From contig JANVCC010000247.1 of assembly GCA_025345505.1 (NCBI GenBank), forward strand, positions 383,804 through 447,803: a DNA stretch of 64,000 nucleotides, read 5' to 3'. Source of the stretch: Todiramphus chloris collaris (Eukaryota > Chordata > Aves > Coraciiformes > Alcedinidae). How positions within the stretch are numbered: the first letter of the stretch is position 1; each line of letters begins with the position of its first letter. The notes below the pieces were generated by a model. It had not been told where the DNA came from. It saw only the letters and a program-made list of their open reading frames with translations, and did not search any database. Shown piece by piece: positions 56,885-64,000 of this stretch. The position numbers and the translations under genes are program-made.

Positions 56885-58919
56885 AATAGACTTAAGTCTT
56901 AATCATTTTCAATACAGTCAGAATATTGCCCACCTTCTTGAAAGAAGAAGGAAGGATTTGTTCATGGGCACATTCACAGGGAGTGCTCAACAAGACAGTG
57001 TTATTTCTGTCCCATTAAAATTTTCAAATTTTAAAAGGAAATCCAGCGGAAAAGTTTAAACTTGGAACAGAAATTTGCATGAGCTCTCAGCTTGAGTTCT
57101 CTCAAAGTTGTATTTCCCTTTGCTGGTTGCTTTTATGGAAAAAGTGTATTGATTCCTTACTCTGAAACTCTGTCCCATCTTCTCACTTGAGCTTTTCCTA
57201 AGGAAATGCTCAGATTTTCTACCTCCTGCTTACATTTCTGTTTGCCCTGGATTTTACGTAACAGATGCTTTGCTCCTTTTCATGTAACGATGCATTAGGT
57301 GTGTAGTGTTATCAAAGCTAACTATTGGTTCTGAGCCTTTTAAAATGAACCGGTCTCTAAGAGTTGTCCTATATGACAACATGTGCCAGACAGTGAGAGA
57401 ACTGAAATTAATGACTAAGTCGTTAATATCCTGGATGGAAGAGATATAGCAAGACTAGAAATAATACCTTATAGACACACTTCCATTACTCCAATGAGAA
57501 GTGTACCTAGAGGTCAATCCTTCTAAAAATGAAAACTTCAAAGGACCTGGTATCTGTTTAGATACCTAAGCACATGGAATAATAGTCAAAGCTCTCACGA
57601 AATGACAGCTTGATGAAACATGCTGAAAATCTGAGAGAAAAGTCAAACCTAACATCATGAGGAAATGAAGAACTTGGTCTAATTTTATTTTTTTTAAAAA
57701 ACCTTGGACATAGTGTCCCATCACAATTCACAGCATAACAAGATCATCATGGCTTGGACAGTGAGCACAGGAAAATGGTACTTTCCCATGGTACTTTGCC
57801 CGCTTGGCCACGGGAGATTTTCCTGTGTCTTAGAGCCACATTGTATAGACAGAAGTAGTTGAACTGTGGAAATAATGGTTCACAGATGTGTGAGAATTTG
57901 TTTCAGACACTGGGGAAGACACATAAAATGTGCATTTTGTGAGCTCTGCTATTCTTTTCCCTAATGGCATGAATTTAACTTCTGAGTAGCTAGCATTTTT
58001 TCCTAGCAATGCTCTTAGTATACGTTATACACTACTATATTCTACTATATCCTATATTTTTTCATCTGCCACATGTGGCAAGAACAAAAGACTCTGCTGT
58101 TGCTAAGCTTAAACCTCCTCCCTGTTACCAAAGCACCTACAAATTGTGAGAAATCGCATCTCTCCATCATCCCAATTTCTTTTGCAGTCACAAAACTCAT
58201 GAAACACCTTTCTGAGCTGATCCACTGTCTGGGGCATTCTCCTGGCAGTATTCTCATCATGACCTGTTTTTTTTTTTTTTTTTTTTTTTTTCTTTTCATT
58301 TTTCTAATTTTTCCCTTTTTTTTTTTTTTTTTTTTTTTCTTCCACTGAGATGATAAAAACTCCTTTAGGTTTCTCCTTTTTAGCTCACCACGGTCAGTTC
58401 ATCACCAAAGTCCTGTCCTTCCTTCCACAGCTTTCATAATAATTATATTTTTTTTTCATTCCTGAAAAACTAAACTTTGTAGATAAAGATCTCTAGGAGG
58501 GTCTTTCTCTGTGCTGCTGTCTACCTGCTGTTTTGTTTTGTTTTTAATCATGCTGTTCCCCGAGCTGTGCATCTCACTTGACTGACCATTGCCACCGCAA
58601 TTTTTATAGTACATTCTGGGAAAGACCAGGGGAACTTTGCTGCTCTTTAAATAGGCACTTTACTCTTTAGAAAGGCACTGTTCATGCAGTCACCATTTCC
58701 TCTAGGTGCTTCCTGCTGTCTGCACCAACCTCTTGGAAGATACAGAATGGTGTGGGGTGTGTACGTCCAGAATGCAGTTTATTTCATCCAAATGCAACCA
58801 TAAAAGCCAGACCAGATGACTGGCAATCTATAAGAAGCATTTTCTCTCTGATGACTATAATAGGAGGGGGTAGGCAATTAGATCTGATGAAGATGTCTGC
58901 TCTGTCTAAGGTGAGGTGA
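56885..58919. other. CR1-free block, no gene seen
   Basis: Contains an 11-bp inverted repeat (57766-57776 with 57817-57827, loop about 40 bp) and the T-tracts near 58.3 kb. No exon or repeat family recognised. Confidence 0.4.
58267..58339. repeat. Two long T-tracts
   Basis: A 25-base T run (58267-58291) and a second run of about 23 T (58316-58338) separated by a T/C-rich spacer. No recognisable retroposed sequence lies next to them, so they are not clearly a reversed poly(A) tail. Confidence 0.9.
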
Positions 58920-59250
58920 GATAAATCCCATCAGTGCTACTTGTGATGGATAGCCTTTACTTCACAGCTGCCATTAAAAAAACATTTAAATATATTTAAA
59001 AGAACCTTAATAAAAGGTGTTGTGAAGCAAAACACAACTACTCTTAACATGTTGTAATTGCACACTTGAGCGTGTCTGGTAGATAAGGCACCTATTGTTC
59101 CTTTAATGCACGTGAGACGAATAGCACATTTAATTACCCTGTATGTCAAAATTAATACAGATCCCAAAGCAGGCAGTGTCAATACATTTAGTTATAGAGC
59201 AATTATAGTGCAGCCAGAGCCACTTAATGTACAGGATTGAAAACAGAAAC
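58920..59250. promoter_or_regulatory. Candidate conserved noncoding element
   Basis: Repeat-free block with cttgagcgtgtctggtagat, taatgcacgtgagacgaata, catttaattaccctgtatgt and tagagcaattatagtgcagc. An E-box (CACGTG), TAATTA and AT-rich homeodomain-type cores are packed together and CpGs survive (agcgt, cacgtg, gacga). No open frame of note on the plus strand. Confidence 0.4.
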
Positions 59251-59529
59251 TAAACAAACATGAAAAAAAGGGGGGGAAAAAAGCATGGATCAGTGCTTCA
59301 AAGAATAACCTTATAACCTTAGGAAAGCAGGAGTTGTTCATTAGTACTAGGCTGCAAGTCCAAATAAATATGTAACCTCTCAAAAGTGTTCAGACCAACC
59401 CCAGAGCCTGTTAGGCCTTGTTGTTTTAGAGACCTCAGAAAGGTGAAGGTGAGCTCTTGACACAATGCTTTTCATTTGAATTCACTTCCTGCTCTCTCGT
59501 TTACTGGAGGTAACTTCCCTTGGTACCTC

Positions 59530-60260
59530 AGCTGGCTTTCTTCACACAGAATGATTCGCTATTTGCATTTTGGTTCTAATACTGAATTCGCCTAACATGA
59601 TTCAATCTTATTTTCCCAGTGGTACCATTAATATTTTAATTTAATCAGAATTTCAGGAACTTGTTTGCCATCCAGAGCAACTTGGTTACCTGTCAGCCTC
59701 CATCAGCTTGTCATATTAGAGGTGATTGTTCCTTGAATCTAATCTACTTTAAATGATTTCATTGGGTAGAGGTCTATAAATCATTTCAGAATGGGTCTGA
59801 CAGATGAAGGCTTAGGTAAGTAAACAAATCAGGCTTGCTTTACTTTAGGCAGCAATGAACTTGGCTTTATCAACTTCTCATTGATTTCTGCACTCCAAAA
59901 GGTCAAAAAAAATCTCTTTAACATAAGAACATTATTAATATAAGTACAGTATTACAACCAACCATAATTAAGATAAGTCCCAACATTCAGTGATGAGGCT
60001 GACTTAAGAACATTGCAGACTGCATTTCAATAAAGCCTGTTATGCACTTTGAATTGATGAATTCATTTCCAAAAGGTTTACTTTCATCTTTCCAATCAAA
60101 ACAGAAATTAACTAATTAAGCAGTCCAGAGTCCCTCTGGATTTTGAGCCAAGTTTATAAAGGATAATACGATAAGGCTGCAGCTGGGAGTCTAATGTACA
60201 GTATATTATTCAAATCTTACAGTATGTTCACATTTACTTACCTAAATTGTAGTTAAAAGC
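59530..60260. promoter_or_regulatory. Candidate conserved noncoding element, about 700 bp
   Basis: Long repeat-free AT-rich block: aatgattcgctatttgcatt (POU-like ATTTGCAT), ctgaattcgcctaacatgat, tttaatttaatcagaatttc, ctttaaatgatttcattggg, accaaccataattaagataa and aaattaactaattaagcagt. No exon, repeat or simple sequence. With the block at 58920-59250 it makes the right-hand enhancer-like cluster in a 3.5-kb CR1-free interval. Confidence 0.4.
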
Positions 60261-60384
60261 AAAAACCTGGTCCCTGTGAAATGTTGCTGAGGAACTAGAC
60301 ATCACATTCTGATTCACTTTGGACATGTGCTGGGGTTGAGTTAATCCCGTGATTGTCAGCCTGAATCTGGCAACAACAAAGTTT

Positions 60385-60766
60385 AAGGCTGAGAGACCTG
60401 GGGATGTTTAGCCTGAAAAAAAGAAGCCTGGGTAGGGATCTTATTGATGCTTACAAATATCTGATGGGTGGGTGTCAAGTTGAAGGGGCCAGTCTCTTAT
60501 CAGTGGTGTGTTGTGGTAGGATGAGAGATAATGGTCACAAGCAACATTGAGTTCCACCTCAACAGGAGGAAAAACTCCTTCACTGTGAGAGTGACAGAGC
60601 CTGGAAGAGGCTGCCCAGAGAGGTGGTGGAGTCTCCTTCTCTGGACACTTTCCAACCCCCCTGGCTCTGTTCCTGTGTGGGCTGCCCTGGGTGACCCTGC
60701 TCTGGCAGGGGGGTTGGACTCCATGATCTCCAGAGCTCCCTTCCAACCCCTACCACTCTATGATTT
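60385..60766 (+). mobile_element. CR1 LINE fragment, about 380 bp (family C)
   Basis: Starts in the end of ORF2 (ctgagagacctggggatgtt, attgatgcttacaaatatct), then ggctgcccagagaggtggtg, gagtctccttctctggacac, tgggctgccctgggtgaccc and the end ccaacccctaccactctatg. Close to the copies at 27933 and 43791. Confidence 0.94.
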
Positions 60767-61519
60767 AAGGTGATACAGAGAACAAGGTTATGTTATGTAA
60801 AAGCTCATTTTGTCGTAGTCTCTGGATTTCAAACAATACTGGCACAATGTCTTGGAAGAGCTGTGTCTCCTTCAGTGTGGGCATGGGGGAAAGCTGTGCT
60901 TTCTCTGAATGATCTCAGCCTGTGATAGGTAAGGAAGAGACGTTTAAAAATAGTGGTAAATAACAGCAGCAACAACAAAATCTCATTTAGTTAATTAATT
61001 TTATACACAGTTGACACAAATGCTACTAGGATATGCATAAGAAGACATTCTGCAGCGATTTCAAATGCCCCTAAAACAAAGGGTAAGTCCACATGCAGAA
61101 ACCATGGTCTGCATAACCCGCTCCTGCCCCAGAACTGTTCCAGAGAATCCAATAAATGCCTATTTCTGTTTCTCATTAGTTTATAGGACTGTGTCCAGGT
61201 AAAATATATGTAGCATAATTAGTTTATGGAATGTTTTCCTTGGAAGAGCAGATTTTGCTACTCTGACATCTCCTGTCACATCACTGATCAATGGAAATGT
61301 GACTGTTATAGAGGTAAACATGCCCATGGTGGGATGTAGCCATGAAGTCTGAACTCACCAAAAAGGGACCAACTCTCCTCAAATGTGCATGTCCCAAGGA
61401 GAAGTGTGTGAGGAAAAAGATTCGACAATAAACAATAATTAATACCACTCTAGACATGTTGAAGTAACAACCCTTCAGTCTGAGGTCTAAAACACTGGAA
61501 AGGATTGAGCTTCACACTG
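60767..61519. other. Unique DNA, no gene seen
   Basis: Nothing recognised between two plus-strand CR1 copies. Contains ttagttaattaattttat near 60988. Confidence 0.4.
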
Positions 61520-62174
61520 GGCTGACCTCGGCCAGCAACATGCAGATGCAGCCCAGAAAACCCCAAACATGTCCTGGGCTGCATCAAAAGAAGCCTGGCC
61601 AGCAGGTCAAAGGAGGTGACTCTGCCAAACAACTCTGCTCTGGTGAGACCTCACCTGGAGTAATGTCCAGCTCTGGAGCCCTCAACACAGGAAGGACTTG
61701 GATCTTTTGGAGAGGGACCAGAGGAGGGCCATGAAAATGATCAGAGGGCTGGAGCACAGAGGACAGGCTGAGGGAGTTGGGGTTGTTCAGTCTGCAGAAG
61801 AGAAGGCTCTGGGGAGACATTCTTGCAGCCTTCCAGTATCTGAAGGGGGCTACAGGAAATCTGGGAAGGGGTTGGTTGCAAGGGCTTGTAGTAACAGGAT
61901 GAGGGGTGGTGGTTTGAAATTGGAAGAGGAGAGACTTAGATTAGAAATAAGAAGGAAATTCTTCACTTTGAGGGTGGTGAGACACTGGCACAGGTTGCCC
62001 AGAGAAGCTGTGAGTGTCCCATCCCTGGATATGTTTAAGACCAGGCTGGATGGGGCCTTGAGCAACCTGGTCTAGTTGGAGGTGTCCTTGCCCATGGTAG
62101 GGGCTTGGAGATGAATGATCTTCAAGGTCCCTTCCAACCCAAACCATTCTATGATTCTATCATTTTATGATTCT
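61520..62174 (+). mobile_element. CR1 LINE fragment, about 650 bp (family B), with ORF2 relic
   Basis: Reads ctgggctgcatcaaaagaag, tggccagcaggtcaaaggag, gagacctcacctggagtaat, gacaggctgagggagttggg, ttgcccagagaagctgtgag and accattctatgattctatca. The plus-strand frame 61698-62075 (125 codons) reads as the C-terminal part of CR1 ORF2, without the catalytic part. It is broken upstream by small deletions (for example after ctggagtaatgtccag). Confidence 0.95.
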
Positions 62175-62364
62175 TCTTCTTTTGTAGGTGAAAAGCTGTT
62201 TGAAGATTGTTACTAAGATTACAAGGTCCATGGGACATATAAGGCTATGTAGCACATGAGATTAATGAGAGTTAGCGCTTGCAGTCAAAGAATTATTAAG
62301 ACTGATGTCACCGCTTGGTTTGTCACCTCAGCACAAGTTGTGAAGAAGCTGTCTAGGGTTCTGA

Positions 62365-62453
62365 GAAACCTGTCTAGTTGAGGATGTCCCTGCTCACTGC
62401 AGGGAGGTTGAATTAGATGACTTTGGAAGTCCCTTCCAAACCATAGTATGATC
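62365..62453 (+). mobile_element. CR1 LINE fragment, extreme 3' end (family B)
   Basis: Reads ctgtctagttgaggatgtcc, ctgctcactgcagggaggtt, gaattagatgactttggaag, tcccttccaaaccatagtat. About 90 bp, diverged, octamer tail mostly lost. Confidence 0.82.
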
Positions 62454-62849
62454 ATTTACCGCTGAAATTACTAGGCAAATTTGCAGGAGTTTGTAACATG
62501 CCTTAAATACACAGCTCTGATTTGTAGCAGTTGTGTTTAAGGCTCTGCTTAAAACCACTTGAAACTTAGGAAGTGTTGTTGCCTGGGGATGCTCCTTTCT
62601 GTCCCAGGCAGTGGTACTGCATTACAGTTTTTAGTTATATCATCATGTATTGCTACAAGTCACCTTCCTGCACAGTAACGAGCTGTTGTATAGATAGAGG
62701 ATTGGGTTGCAGCTGGTGGCAACACCTCATCTTGGATTGGAGAATGTTGTTGACTAAGGCTGGCATGTAGAAAAGGAATAGCTATCCAAAATCTGATGTC
62801 TACTGGGAAAGGCACCTGTAGGTCGTAACTTATACCAGGGAAAGACTGT
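62454..62849. other. Unique DNA, no gene seen
   Basis: About 400 bp between two CR1 copies; nothing recognised. The last 40 bp may belong to the following CR1 copy. Confidence 0.4.
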
Positions 62850-63793
62850 GGATGTTGTCTACATGTACTTTAATAAAGCTGTTGACATTTCCCACATTTG
62901 ACATTTCCCACAGCTTTGTCATGAAGAAACTGGCTGCTCATGGTTTAGATGGGTGAAAAACTTTGATGGGTTGATCAATGGGCCGAGGCGAACTGTATGA
63001 GGTTAACATGGCCACGTGCTGAGTCCTACACTTGGGTCACAACAACCCCATGAAACGCTACAGTCCTAGGGAAGAGAGGCTAGAAAGCTACCCAGTGGAA
63101 AAGGACCTGAAGATTTTGGTCAACAGCCAGCTGAACATGAGCCACCATATACTCAGGTGGCCAAGGTGGATAATAGCATCCTGTCCTGGATCAGGAATAG
63201 CGTGGCCAGCAAGAGTAGGGAAGTGATTGTCCCCCTGTACTTGGCACTGGTGAGGCCACATCTTGAGCACTGGGTTCACTTTTGGGTGCCTTGTTATGAC
63301 AAAGACATTGAGGGGCTGGAGTGAGTCTAGAGAAGGGCAATGGAGCTGGAGAGGTGTCTGGAGAACATGTCTGCTGAGGAGCAGCTGAGGGAGCTGGGGT
63401 TGCTTAGCCTGGAGAAAAGGAGGATCAGGAGAGACCTTCTGTCTCTCGACAGCTCCCTGACAGGAGGTTGGACCCAGGTGGGGTTGGGCTCCGCTCCCAA
63501 AGAACAAGTGACAGGACAAGAGGAAATGGCCTCAAGATGCATCAGGGGAGTGTTAGATTGGACACTAGGAAAAAAATATTTACTGAAAGGGTTGTGAGGA
63601 ACTGGCCCAGGATGCCCAGGGCAGTGGTGGAGTCCCTATGATCCCTGGAGGGGTTTCAAAACCGTGTAGATGTGGTGCAAGAGGACGTGGTTTAGTGGTG
63701 GACTTGGCAGTGCTGGGCTAACAGTTATGCTCAATGACCTCAAACGTCTTTAACAACCTTAACAATTTTATGATTCTATGATCCTATGATTTC
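62850..63793 (+). mobile_element. CR1 LINE fragment, about 940 bp, longest reach into ORF2
   Basis: Begins in the reverse-transcriptase part of ORF2 (gttgtctacatgtactttaa, taaagctgttgacatt, which corresponds to the conserved 'F.KA.D' region) and runs on through aagaaactggctgctcatgg. After internal losses it continues with tacacttgggtcacaacaac, gtggccagcaagagtaggga and gagctggggttgcttagcct to the 3' end (tggacttggcagtgctgggc, then octamers). A 16-bp local duplication (gacatttcccaca, twice at 62887-62915) and stops break it. Family E end, shared with the copy at 6765. Confidence 0.94.
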
Positions 63794-64000
63794 AAGACAT
63801 GCAACTATGTTTTATCTCTTTCACAGTATTTAGTTATGAGAGTAAAAGCACTAACTCTTTGATATTCCCAGGATGGCACTGTTCCTGCATGGCCTCTTAG
63901 AGACCATTTTACATGTTCTGTTTCCAGAAGAATGGACAGTGCCTGCTTCTGTGAGTCCTAATGGGGTAAACTCTTTGTCAAAGGTTTTGATTCACCTGAC

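Noticed and set aside
57766..57827. 11-bp inverted repeat with a 40-bp loop as a possible hairpin RNA
   Set aside because: The stem is short and the loop is too large for a microRNA-like precursor; such inverted repeats are expected by chance in 64 kb.
58073..58348. Frame ending in a long phenylalanine run
   Set aside because: The run comes from the T-tracts at 58267-58339.
61698..62075. 125-codon plus-strand frame as a possible gene
   Set aside because: It is the C-terminal relic of CR1 ORF2 in a truncated copy. The catalytic part is missing and no promoter is present.
1..64000. Polyadenylation-like AATAAA strings and TATA-like strings as gene ends or promoters
   Set aside because: They are frequent by chance in AT-rich DNA and none lies next to a supported exon or CpG island.

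Overview
The window reads as intergenic or intronic DNA from a bird. I recognise no protein-coding exon, RNA gene, CRISPR array, operon or complete mobile element. The evidence for a bird is a dense scatter of 5'-truncated CR1 LINE copies. Their 3' ends carry the avian CR1 hallmark, short repeats of the octamer ATTCTATG. I count about 38 CR1 copies or fragments. Summed by eye they cover roughly 10-11 kb, about one sixth of the window. That is high for a bird and would fit a lineage with a CR1 expansion such as woodpeckers and relatives, but this placement is inference only.

Layout. 0-15.5 kb: mostly unique AT-rich DNA with isolated CR1 copies, two ancient MIR-like SINE remnants (about 1.6 and 13.6 kb) and a purine-only tract at 11.3 kb. 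15.5-20.4 kb: no CR1; it holds the best cluster of candidate conserved noncoding elements (16.0-17.2 kb) and a 377-bp purine-only tract (18.9-19.2 kb). 20.4-31.7 kb: a long CR1 copy, several short ones, and CpG-bearing unique blocks at 21.7, 23.5 and 29.7-30.0 kb that look like enhancers. 31.7-41.2 kb: sparse CR1 between further candidate elements. 41.2-48.2 kb: the most repeat-rich stretch, with three adjacent CR1 copies, one inserted into another, and a 140-bp tandem duplication containing a perfect 22-bp palindrome. 48.2-57 kb: scattered CR1, A/T simple repeats and one unexplained GC-richer block near 54.4 kb. 57-60.3 kb: no CR1, with more candidate conserved elements. 60.4-63.8 kb: four plus-strand CR1 copies, the last two of the longer ones keeping broken pieces of ORF2.

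Interpretation. Repeat-free islands of AT-rich DNA with homeodomain-like and SOX/POU-like motifs and locally retained CpGs, and no exons, are what is expected of a gene desert or giant intron near a developmental regulator gene. This is inferred from appearance; I cannot measure conservation here. The open reading frames present are CR1 ORF2 relics, frames through low-complexity tracts, or chance frames. I did not find a convincing new biological system. The items most worth testing are the candidate enhancer blocks, the palindrome-bearing duplication, the nested CR1 junction and the unexplained 54-kb block.
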